Below are positions 1-5,591 of a stretch of DNA of 6,248 nucleotides, piece by piece. The stretch lies in contig JALUXN010000295.1 of the NCBI GenBank assembly GCA_027018975.1, positions 1 through 6,248 on the forward strand, written 5' to 3'. Within the stretch, counting starts at the first letter, position 1. Each line of letters begins with the position of its first letter. The notes beneath the pieces are model-generated. The model ran no database searches. It saw nothing but the letters and a program-made list of their open reading frames with translations, and was not told the DNA's origin. The translations under genes were made by a program, and so were the position numbers. This stretch comes from Mariprofundaceae bacterium (GTDB lineage: Bacteria > Pseudomonadota > Zetaproteobacteria > Mariprofundales > Mariprofundaceae).

Positions 1-1
1 A

Positions 2-832
2 CAGGGGGCGCGCCTGCAGTGGCTGGAGCAGCTGCAACACACCGGTCGGCAGATGCTTGCCAGCCATCAGGCCGAAAATCAGCAGCCCGCCTTCGAGGCG
101 CTGGCGGCGCTGTTGCAGCTCGATACAACGCCTAAGCGGATCGCGGCAGTCGATAACGCCCATCTCGGCGGCAAACAGATGGTCGCCGCCATCACCTACG
201 CCAACTGGCAGGGCGCGGAGAAAGCCAACTACCGCCGCTACCGGCTCGATGCTGCGGAGAACCCCGCCACACCGCTCATCGAGGGCGATGATTACGGCGC
301 CATGGCGCAGGTGTTGTGTCGCTTTTTCCGCGCCATTGCCGAACAGACGATCCCGCAGCCGGATCTGATGCTGATCGATGGTGGCCGCGGCCAATTGCGG
401 GTGGCGCTGGACTGCTTGGCGGAGACTTCGCTGACACTGAAACTGGTTGCTGTCGCCAAAGGCGAGGGGCGCAAGGTGGGCAACGAAACCCTCTGGCCGG
501 GCTGGCGGATGCATGACGGGGTCGAGCAGCCGAACACCATCGGCGAGCCAATCCAGCCGGGCGTCCACTCCCCTGCCCTGCTGCTGATCGCCCGCGTGCG
601 CGACGAAGCACACCGCTTCGCCGGCGCCTACATGCGCAAACGCAAGAAGCAGAGCATGTTCACCTCATCGCTGGACACCATCCACGGCATCGGCCCAAAC
701 AAACGCGCCGCCCTGCTCAAACATTTCGGCGGCATCGACGGCGTCAAAAAAGCGAGCCGCGATCAGCTGACCCAAGTCGCCGGCATCTCCGGCAAACTCG
801 CCGAGCAGATCTTCACCGCCCTGCATCGTTAG
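2..832 (+). CDS. uvrC: UvrABC system protein C, C-terminal part (5' end outside window)
   Basis: UvrC is the nuclease subunit of UvrABC nucleotide excision repair; with UvrB it cuts on both sides of a DNA lesion. The reading frame is open from base 2, so the gene begins upstream and 276 codons are visible. The N-terminal GIY-YIG nuclease and the UvrB-binding region are not in view. What is seen is the RNase H-like nuclease that makes the 5' cut, then a tandem helix-hairpin-helix DNA-binding tail. Residues matching the E. coli nuclease positions D399, D438, D466 and H538 are present in the contexts VDNAH (codon for D at 152), EGDDYGAM, LIDGGRGQL and RDEAHRF. SSLDTIHGIGPNKR opens the C-terminal HhH pair, which ends in ALHR followed by TAG. 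One oddity is DNAHLGG where E. coli has DISHTMG. The family call is secure. The next gene, dapE, is 97 bases away and functionally unrelated. Confidence 0.95.
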   Translation, partial: QGARLQWLEQLQHTGRQMLASHQAENQQPAFEALAALLQLDTTPKRIAAVDNAHLGGKQMVAAITYANWQGAEKANYRRYRLDAAENPATPLIEGDDYGAMAQVLCRFFRAIAEQTIPQPDLMLIDGGRGQLRVALDCLAETSLTLKLVAVAKGEGRKVGNETLWPGWRMHDGVEQPNTIGEPIQPGVHSPALLLIARVRDEAHRFAGAYMRKRKKQSMFTSSLDTIHGIGPNKRAALLKHFGGIDGVKKASRDQLTQVAGISGKLAEQIFTALHR

Positions 833-905
833 GCGTTTGTCGGCGTGATGAGAAGTCTTCTGCGCGGCAGGGGCAGCGACGCAAAATTACCCAGTACCAC
901 CCCGA

Positions 906-924
906 CGCCCTTTTGATTAGGGTG
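906..924 (+). promoter_or_regulatory. possible hairpin covering the dapE ribosome binding site
   Basis: CGCCCT at 906-911 can pair with AGGGTG at 919-924 (six pairs, one of them G-T) around a seven-base loop. The right arm contains AGGG at 919-922, the Shine-Dalgarno sequence seven bases before the dapE ATG. If the hairpin forms in the mRNA it would mask ribosome entry. The stem is short, so this is a candidate only. The rest of the 97-base uvrC-dapE gap shows no convincing terminator or promoter. Confidence 0.3.
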
Positions 925-929
925 CCGCC

Positions 930-2075
930 ATGTCTGAATCTTCTGCTCATCTTGCCACCCGCATCGCCGTTAAACTGATCCAGCGTGAGTCGATCACGCC
1001 TGCCGATGGCGGTTGTCAGGATTATATCGAATCGTTATTGGCGCCGCTCGGCTTTGTGCGCACTCATGTCGATGCTGGCGGTGTCACCAACAGCATCTAT
1101 GCCCGCCCGGGCGAACTGGCCGGCACACTCGCGTTTGTCGGTCATACCGATGTGGTACCGACGGGCGATCTGGCGGCGTGGTCGCATAGCCCCTTCTCCG
1201 CAACTATCGAGGATGGCATCCTGCATGGTCGCGGCGCGCAAGATATGAAGGGGGCGGTTGCTTGCTGGATTGCGGCGGTCGCCGAGCTCTGCCAGGCGCA
1301 GACACCGCTGCCGACGCTGCAGATGTTGATCACCTCCGATGAGGAGGGGGAGTCGATCGACGGCACCATTCGACTGGTCGAGCAGATGCAGCGCGATCAA
1401 TCGCTGCCCGATGCCGCTGTGGTGGGCGAGCCCTCCTGTTCCGAGGCGGTCGGCGACACCATTCGGCGCGGTCGGCGCGGCGTGATTCAAGTGCGCATGA
1501 ACGTACACGGCAAACAGGGGCACTCCGCCTATCCGCAGGATGCCGACAACGCCATCCACCGCGCGGCACCGGCACTTGCCGCCATCGCCGCCACCGATTG
1601 GGGCGCGGCGACCGATGGTTTTCCGCCGACCAGCTGTCAGATCACCAATATTCAGGGCGGCACTGGTGCCAGCAACGTGATTCCCGGCAACTGCAGTGCA
1701 TTTCTCGATATCCGCTACAACCCCGGCAACAGCTTTGGCGAGATCAAGGCGGCGATTGAGGCCGCTTGCCACGACATCGACTGCACGCTCGATTTTGACC
1801 ATGTCGCCACCGCCTTTTCGACGCCGGACGGCATCTTTCTCGATCAGGTCTGCGATGCGATTGCTGCCGTCACCGGCATCACCACCTGCCGCGACACCGG
1901 CGGCGGCACCTCCGATGGCCGCTTCCTCGCCGCAGCCGGCGTGCCGGTCGCGGAACTCGGCACCACCAACTCGACGATCCATCAGATCAACGAGCAGGTA
2001 GCCCTCCATGAATTACAGACCTTGACCAACATTTACCGCCATATCATTGAACATTTTGAGGTTTCCCATGACTGA
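930..2075 (+). CDS. dapE: succinyl-diaminopimelate desuccinylase
   Basis: DapE hydrolyses N-succinyl-LL-2,6-diaminopimelate to succinate and LL-diaminopimelate in the succinylase branch of lysine and peptidoglycan precursor synthesis. It is a cytoplasmic two-zinc peptidase of the M20 family. The 381-residue product has the usual length and carries the metal site: H72 and D74 in GHTDVVPTG, D105 in GRGAQDMKG, the E138-E139 pair in TSDEEGE, E167 in VVGEPS and H351 in NSTIHQINE. NIQGGTGASNVIPG in the lid/dimerisation region and GGGTSDGRF are also typical and separate it from the related ArgE deacetylase. ATG at 930 follows AGGG at 919-922 with a seven-base spacer. Its stop overlaps the start of queF, and dapF, which acts on the DapE product, is the second gene downstream, so co-transcription is likely. 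No key residue is missing. Confidence 0.96.
   Translation: MSESSAHLATRIAVKLIQRESITPADGGCQDYIESLLAPLGFVRTHVDAGGVTNSIYARPGELAGTLAFVGHTDVVPTGDLAAWSHSPFSATIEDGILHGRGAQDMKGAVACWIAAVAELCQAQTPLPTLQMLITSDEEGESIDGTIRLVEQMQRDQSLPDAAVVGEPSCSEAVGDTIRRGRRGVIQVRMNVHGKQGHSAYPQDADNAIHRAAPALAAIAATDWGAATDGFPPTSCQITNIQGGTGASNVIPGNCSAFLDIRYNPGNSFGEIKAAIEAACHDIDCTLDFDHVATAFSTPDGIFLDQVCDAIAAVTGITTCRDTGGGTSDGRFLAAAGVPVAELGTTNSTIHQINEQVALHELQTLTNIYRHIIEHFEVSHD
2058..2061 (+). promoter_or_regulatory. ribosome binding site that fixes the queF start
   Basis: GAGG lies six bases upstream of ATG 2068 and inside the 3' end of dapE. It supports ATG 2068 over the in-frame TTG at 2047, which has no such sequence in front of it and would put this GAGG inside the coding region. 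Confidence 0.6.
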
Positions 2076-2442
2076 AAAACTCGGCGCGACGCGCAATCAC
2101 CCGACCCGCCATCTGGAGACATTCGCCAACCCCAATCCAGAACGCGACTACCATATCCGCATCGATTCGCCGGAGTTCACCTGCCTCTGCCCGAAAACGG
2201 GGCAGCCCGACTTCGCTGAAATCAAGCTCGATTACGTCCCTGACCAGCTTTGCGTGGAGTTGAAATCGCTGAAACTCTACTACTGGAGCTTCCGCGACGA
2301 GGGCCATTTTCACGAGCAGGTGACCAACATGATCGCCAACGATCTGATCGAACTGCTCGATCCGCGCCAACTGAAGGTGACCGCCATCTTCAATGTGCGC
2401 GGCGGCATCTATACCACTGTCGAGGTCGAACACCGCAAATGA
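2068..2442 (+). CDS. queF: NADPH-dependent 7-cyano-7-deazaguanine reductase, short (type I) form
   Basis: QueF reduces the nitrile of preQ0 to the amine of preQ1 with two NADPH, a step in making the queuosine of tRNA anticodons. The 124-residue product is a single tunnelling-fold domain, the unimodular form typified by Bacillus subtilis QueF and unlike the double-domain E. coli enzyme. C41 in LCPKTGQPD is the nucleophile that forms the thioimide, with D48 as proton donor; H82-E83 in HFHEQ bind the deazaguanine. The spacing of these residues equals that of B. subtilis C55, D62, H96 and E97. The QueF signature, ELKSLKLY at residues 64-71, is the NADPH-binding motif that separates this family from GTP cyclohydrolase I. 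The ATG overlaps the dapE stop (ATGACTGA), and the gene's own TGA overlaps the dapF ATG, so translational coupling is likely. Its placement between two dap genes is unexplained. Confidence 0.96.
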   Translation: MTEKLGATRNHPTRHLETFANPNPERDYHIRIDSPEFTCLCPKTGQPDFAEIKLDYVPDQLCVELKSLKLYYWSFRDEGHFHEQVTNMIANDLIELLDPRQLKVTAIFNVRGGIYTTVEVEHRK

Positions 2443-3197
2443 GCGGCGCGGTTCCACAAACCGCCCTCCCCTTCACCAAGATGGAGGCGCAGGGCAACGA
2501 TTTTGTCATCCTCGACGGACTCGACAGGCCACTGCCGAGCATCGATGAGGCATTTGTCCGCACCATCACCGAGCGGCGCTACGGCATCGGCTGCGACCAA
2601 CTACTGATTTTAACACCCTCGGATCAAGCGGATGCGCAGATGGCGATCTACAACAACGACGGCAGCGAAGCGGGCAACTGCGGCAATGGCCTACGCTGTG
2701 TCGCCGATCTGCTGATGCGCAAATCCGATCGCAATGAGGCTTCCATCGCCCTGCGTGATCGTATTGTGCACGCCGAGCGCAGCGAGAATGGCATTCGTGT
2801 CGAGATGGGTTCAGCAACGATCTCCCACGCCTGCGCGAGCCATATTGAGGTCGAGATCGGCAATCCGCACAGCGTCTTTTTCGAGGCGGTGGATCAGTTT
2901 CCCCACGATCGCAATATCGAGATCATCACCGGTCAGGTCGCCGACCATATCTATATCGACATCATTGAACGCGGTGCCGGCCGTACACGCGCCTGCGGCA
3001 GCGGCGCCTGCGCGACCGCCGTCGCCATCTGGCATGCCGAACAGCACACCCGCCCGCTCACCATCGAAATGCCCGGCGGCTGTGTCACCGTCTGCGGCAA
3101 CCCGCAGGAGATCCTCCTCGATGGTGTAGTCCATCAGACATTCAGCGGTCACTATACGATCCGAAAACCCTTGCAAAAACTGCAACAATCAACTTAA
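2439..3197 (+). CDS. dapF: diaminopimelate epimerase, compact form
   Basis: DapF interconverts LL- and meso-diaminopimelate, giving the peptidoglycan cross-linking residue and the direct lysine precursor. It is a cofactor-independent racemase with two cysteines. The start chosen is ATG 2439, in the ATGA overlap with the queF stop, because upstream codons in this frame are queF sequence read out of frame. The protein has 252 residues, against about 274 for well-studied members. FTKMEAQGNDF (residues 12-22), GIGCDQLLI, NNDGSEAGNCGNGLRC with C81, GNPH (141-144), RNIE, IERGAG and ACGSGACA with C186 are all recognisable. The two catalytic cysteines are 105 residues apart, versus 144 in the Haemophilus influenzae enzyme (C73, C217). 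The missing residues fall before GNPH and between GNPH and RNIE, not at the active site. The weak GAGG at 2422-2425 is far from the start, so coupled translation from queF is the likelier entry. Confidence 0.94.
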   Translation: MSGAVPQTALPFTKMEAQGNDFVILDGLDRPLPSIDEAFVRTITERRYGIGCDQLLILTPSDQADAQMAIYNNDGSEAGNCGNGLRCVADLLMRKSDRNEASIALRDRIVHAERSENGIRVEMGSATISHACASHIEVEIGNPHSVFFEAVDQFPHDRNIEIITGQVADHIYIDIIERGAGRTRACGSGACATAVAIWHAEQHTRPLTIEMPGGCVTVCGNPQEILLDGVVHQTFSGHYTIRKPLQKLQQST

Positions 3198-3204
3198 ACA
3201 AACT

Positions 3205-3208
3205 GGAG
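3205..3208 (+). promoter_or_regulatory. ribosome binding site supporting the TTG start at 3216
   Basis: GGAG lies seven bases upstream of TTG 3216, an optimal distance. The first in-frame ATG after it (at 3246) would cut off the basic start and half the hydrophobic core of the signal peptide, so TTG is the better start. Confidence 0.65.
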
Positions 3209-3215
3209 AAATACA

Positions 3216-3542
3216 TTGAAAAAAATAATTTTTCTTTCCACGCTCATGGTATCGATGGCTGCCACAGCGGCGCATGCCACCCAATACAGTTACATGATCG
3301 ATCACGGCACACCGGGCGTGATTGCCAGCGAGAGCAAAATGGCGCGCATTGTCCTGCAGGCGTCGGGCAACTGTCGTGACATCCCCTACGAAGTGATCAC
3401 CGACGGTGTGAAATCACTCAAAGGTTCACTCAACCTCAGCATGCCCCTCTCCCTGCCGCTCGACTTCACCACGGTTACCCTCTCATGCTCAATGAAAGGG
3501 GTGAAGGCGGTGATCAACCAGAAGAGTAAAAGCCTTTTTTAG
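3216..3542 (+). CDS. small exported protein of unknown function
   Basis: I do not recognise this 108-residue protein. It begins MKKIIFLSTLMVSMAATAAHA, a clear Sec signal peptide: two lysines, a hydrophobic core, and an AHA cleavage site after residue 21. The mature protein would be about 87 residues, probably periplasmic, with no lipobox and no further membrane segment. It has exactly two cysteines, C53 (SGNCRD) and C91 (TLSCSM), which could form one disulfide. The alternating polar and hydrophobic residues between them (GSLNLSMPLSLPL, TTVTLSC) suggest a beta-rich fold. The start is TTG at 3216 with a well-placed GGAG. The gene starts 18 bases after dapF and ends 12 bases before the phosphatase gene, so it probably shares their transcript. 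An intact signal peptide, a good ribosome site and an undisturbed frame argue that it is real. No function can be assigned from sequence alone. Confidence 0.75.
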   Translation: MKKIIFLSTLMVSMAATAAHATQYSYMIDHGTPGVIASESKMARIVLQASGNCRDIPYEVITDGVKSLKGSLNLSMPLSLPLDFTTVTLSCSMKGVKAVINQKSKSLF

Positions 3543-3554
3543 CTTGCACTGTTG

Positions 3555-4355
3555 ATGTCAGGCCACCCACACGCGCCACTATTGCGGCAAGTTATTGCCA
3601 TTGTCGAGGATGCGGGGCGTACCATGATCCTGCCTGCGTATCAGAGTGCAGTGCAGCGCTTCAACAAAGCGGATGGTTCGCTGGTCACAGCTACAGATCT
3701 GGCTGTGCAGCGGCAGATTCAGCAGCAACTGCATGAGCTGGATGCGACTATTGCATTCCTTGGCGAAGAGATGGATGAGGCGGCGCAGCTAGCCTGTCTG
3801 CGCGATAGCGGTGGCTATTACTGGTGCCTCGACCCTCTCGACGGCACAACCAATTTCGCCACCAGTTTCCCCGGCTTTGCCACCTCGCTTGCGCTGATCG
3901 AAGACGGCGTGTCGGTGCTCGCCTGTATCCATGACCCGGTTCGCGGCGAGACTTTTACAGCGCTGCGTGGTGCGGGTGCGCGCTGCAACGGCGAACCGAT
4001 CACGGCCTCGACACAGCAATCGCTGGCCAAATCGGTCGGATTTATCGATTTCAAGCGCTTGTCAGCCGCGCACGCGGAACGGTTTGTGCGTAATCGGCTT
4101 TACCGCAGCCAGCGTAATATCGGTAGCTGCGCGTTGGAGTGGGCATGGCTGGCGGCCGGCCGGGCGCAGTTTGTTTTGCATGGCGGTGAGAAGGTGTGGG
4201 ACTTCGCAGCCGGCAGTCTGCTCGCCAGTGAAGCGGGATGTCAGGTGGGCGATTTTTCGGGCGCACCTTTTTTTCCCGTGCGGGCGTTAGCCTCGCCGGT
4301 TCTGGCTGCCTGCAGCGCACCGATCCATGCGGCGTTGCAGGAGCATCTGCGCTGA
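3555..4355 (+). CDS. inositol monophosphatase family protein (sugar or nucleotide phosphatase)
   Basis: This is a 266-residue magnesium-dependent, lithium-sensitive phosphatase of the inositol monophosphatase family, the usual length. The metal site is complete: E71-E72 in FLGEEMDE, D93 and D96 in LDPLDGTTNF, and D216 in VWDFAAGSLLASEAG. VTATDLAVQRQI near the N-terminus matches the conserved threonine/aspartate helix start. The substrate cannot be read from the sequence: family members hydrolyse inositol phosphate, histidinol phosphate, 3'-phosphoadenosine 5'-phosphate, or in archaea fructose-1,6-bisphosphate. The general inositol-phosphatase (SuhB-like) group looks closest, and I see no clear CysQ feature. 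The start is uncertain: TTG 3552 and ATG 3555 are adjacent in frame and neither has a good Shine-Dalgarno sequence; I chose ATG. Its position 12 bases after the exported-protein gene suggests read-through from the dapE-queF-dapF unit. Confidence 0.88.
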   Translation: MSGHPHAPLLRQVIAIVEDAGRTMILPAYQSAVQRFNKADGSLVTATDLAVQRQIQQQLHELDATIAFLGEEMDEAAQLACLRDSGGYYWCLDPLDGTTNFATSFPGFATSLALIEDGVSVLACIHDPVRGETFTALRGAGARCNGEPITASTQQSLAKSVGFIDFKRLSAAHAERFVRNRLYRSQRNIGSCALEWAWLAAGRAQFVLHGGEKVWDFAAGSLLASEAGCQVGDFSGAPFFPVRALASPVLAACSAPIHAALQEHLR

Positions 4356-4364
4356 TTATAGGGC

Positions 4365-4390
4365 GTCAATCGCCTTCGATTGGCCATTTT
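4365..4390 (+). terminator. candidate weak intrinsic terminator
   Basis: Ten bases after the phosphatase stop, an eight-pair stem (4365-4372 with 4377-4384, one T-G pair) closes a CCTT tetraloop; the core is CAATCG/CGATTG. It is followed by CCATTTT. The U-run is short and only half the stem is GC, so termination would be partial at best. It sits where the upstream unit should end and glpX transcription begin. Confidence 0.4.
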
Positions 4391-4484
4391 GTGCGGCAAT
4401 TCGGTTTTTAGGTGCATTTCATCCCCTCTTCATCTAGGATGCGGCTCAAATTTTCTGGGTGGTGATCGCTGCTCACACTACATT

Positions 4485-4491
4485 GGAGGGG
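4485..4491 (+). promoter_or_regulatory. strong ribosome binding site that fixes the glpX start
   Basis: GGAGGGG stands eight bases before ATG 4500. The frame stays open upstream to 4380, but that extension (translating to cysteine-rich sequence with no family match) lacks a ribosome site, and known GlpX proteins begin where ATG 4500 does. The rest of the 4356-4499 gap holds a TAGGAT at 4435-4440 that could be a -10 box, but no convincing -35 partner. Confidence 0.75.
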
Positions 4492-4499
4492 AAACTCGC

Positions 4500-5453
4500 A
4501 TGAATGCTGTTTGTGATTTGAAGATTGATTTGGTTGAAGTGTGTGAGGCGGCCGCCCGCGCTTGTGCGCCGTTTGTTGGTTCTGGTCAGAAGGATGAGGG
4601 GGACGGTTTAGCCGTGGATGCGATGCGTGCACGCATCAATCAGGTGAAGATGCGCGGCATGGTGGTGATCGGCGAGGGAGCCAAGGATGAGGCACCGGCA
4701 CTCTATGATGGTGAGAAGGTCGGCACCGGCGAAGGTATTGGCGTCGATATTGCCGTTGACCCGATTGAGGGCACCAACCTCTTCGCCAAAGATATGCCCG
4801 GCTCGATTGTGACATTGGCGGCAGCGCCGGAGGGCGCGATGTATCGCCCGGGTTCATGCTTCTATATGGATAAGCAGGTCTATCCGAAGGCGGCACGCGG
4901 TAAGATTGATCCGGAGGCACCTGTGGCAGATCGCTTGGCAGCGTTGGCAAAGGCGTTGGGTAAAGATATTCGTGAAATTCGCGTCTTCATCCTCGATAAG
5001 CCGCGTCACCAGCAGTTGATTCAGGATGTTTACGCCTGTGGCGCAAAAGTGCGCTTGGCGACCGATGGTGATGTGAATGGTGCGATTCAGGCGGTGCTGA
5101 ACATGGGCTCCGACGCGCTCTTCGGTATCGGCGGCACGCCGGAAGGTATTGTGACTGCGTGCGCCGCACGGGCGATGGGTGCGGAGATGTTCGGTCGCAT
5201 GGCGCCGCAGAAGGATTTCGAGATTAAGCTGTGCGAGGAGGAGGGTGTGGATACCAAGCGAATCATCACCCGCGACGAGTTGGTCACCTCCGATGATGTA
5301 ATGTTTATCGCCACCGGCCTCACCTCTGGCGCCTATGTGCATCATGTGAAGGTCGGGCAGGATGCTGATGGTCGCCACATGACCACCGACACTGTCGTGC
5401 TCTCCGGCTCTGTGGGCAACATCCGCCGCGTACAGACCACGGTTCACGTATAA
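4500..5453 (+). CDS. glpX: class II fructose-1,6-bisphosphatase
   Basis: GlpX removes the 1-phosphate from fructose-1,6-bisphosphate to give fructose-6-phosphate. It acts in gluconeogenesis, and in many autotrophs the same family also hydrolyses sedoheptulose-1,7-bisphosphate in the Calvin cycle. The 317-residue product has a complete metal/phosphate site: D35 in DEGDGLAVDAMR, E59 in VVIGEGAKDEAP, D87 and E90 in VDIAVDPIEGTN, and E215 in GIGGTPEGIV. These equal E. coli GlpX D33, E57, D85, E88 and E213 with a constant offset of two. GEKVGTGEGIG and ATDGDVNGAI are also family features. After DPIEGTN the sequence (LFAKDMPGSIV, then YRPGSCFYMDK) departs somewhat from E. coli. The start at 4500 is set by GGAGGGG. 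tkt follows 138 bases later on the same strand and uses the product as sugar donor. Whether this enzyme also has sedoheptulose bisphosphatase activity cannot be read from the sequence. Confidence 0.95.
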   Translation: MNAVCDLKIDLVEVCEAAARACAPFVGSGQKDEGDGLAVDAMRARINQVKMRGMVVIGEGAKDEAPALYDGEKVGTGEGIGVDIAVDPIEGTNLFAKDMPGSIVTLAAAPEGAMYRPGSCFYMDKQVYPKAARGKIDPEAPVADRLAALAKALGKDIREIRVFILDKPRHQQLIQDVYACGAKVRLATDGDVNGAIQAVLNMGSDALFGIGGTPEGIVTACAARAMGAEMFGRMAPQKDFEIKLCEEEGVDTKRIITRDELVTSDDVMFIATGLTSGAYVHHVKVGQDADGRHMTTDTVVLSGSVGNIRRVQTTVHV

Positions 5454-5511
5454 GTAAATTTAGGGATGATCAGCTTCTCATAAATTTCGCTTATAAAGAA
5501 AATAATAACTC
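5454..5511 (+). promoter_or_regulatory. AT-rich upstream region of tkt, possible promoter
   Basis: Between the glpX stop and the tkt leader hairpin the composition turns sharply AT-rich. TATAAA at 5492-5497 is a reasonable -10 box and would start transcription near 5504, just before the hairpin. No good -35 hexamer lies 16-18 bases upstream, so this is a weak candidate, possibly depending on an activator. Confidence 0.25.
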
Positions 5512-5558
5512 CTGATTGGGCAGATGACCGTGCAGTCGCTACGGTTCTGCCTCGTCAG
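5512..5558 (+). promoter_or_regulatory. long imperfect hairpin in the tkt leader
   Basis: Three nested pairings share one axis: CTGA 5512-5515 with TCAG 5555-5558, GGCAG 5519-5523 with CTGCC 5547-5551, and ACCGT 5527-5531 with ACGGT 5541-5545, around a nine-base loop. G5526 can also pair with T5546, leaving only a two-base bulge in the upper stem. No T-run follows, so it is not a standard intrinsic terminator. It ends 16 bases before the tkt ribosome site AAGGGGA (5575-5581). A leader RNA structure, a processing site between glpX and tkt, or an mRNA-stabilising element are all possible. Confidence 0.4.
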
Positions 5559-5591
5559 AAAACCATGTATTCAAAAGGGGATTAAACGCAG

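Noticed and set aside
1035..2009. Long minus-strand open frame (324 codons) opposite dapE
   Set aside because: It is the antisense shadow of a GC-rich, fully conserved dapE. Its translation is rich in Gly/Ala/Arg/Asp without any recognisable motif, and it has no promoter or ribosome site.
2250..2438. 63-codon N-terminal extension of dapF
   Set aside because: This stretch is queF read in another frame. The ATGA overlap at 2439 is the natural start, and the extension has no match to DapF.
3171..3199. Promoter for the exported-protein gene: TTGCAA, 17-base spacer, TTAAAC
   Set aside because: The -10 match is poor, and the implied transcription start near 3206 falls inside the ribosome site, leaving no usable leader.
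3527..3545. T-run at the end of the exported-protein gene as a terminator
   Set aside because: The T-run is part of the last codons, and only a four-base AAGC/GCTT pairing surrounds it, with no GC-rich stem before it.
4462..4476. GTGA-N7-TCAC dyad upstream of glpX resembling a CRP site
   Set aside because: The CRP consensus is TGTGA-N6-TCACA. The spacer here is seven and the left outer base does not fit, and four-base arms are easily chance.
4380..4499. 40-codon N-terminal extension of glpX from a TTG
   Set aside because: It has no ribosome site and no family similarity, whereas ATG 4500 has GGAGGGG at the right distance. It also overlaps the candidate terminator.
4854..5447. Minus-strand open frame (197 codons) opposite glpX
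   Set aside because: It lies entirely within a glpX gene whose every motif is intact, and its translation shows no family features.
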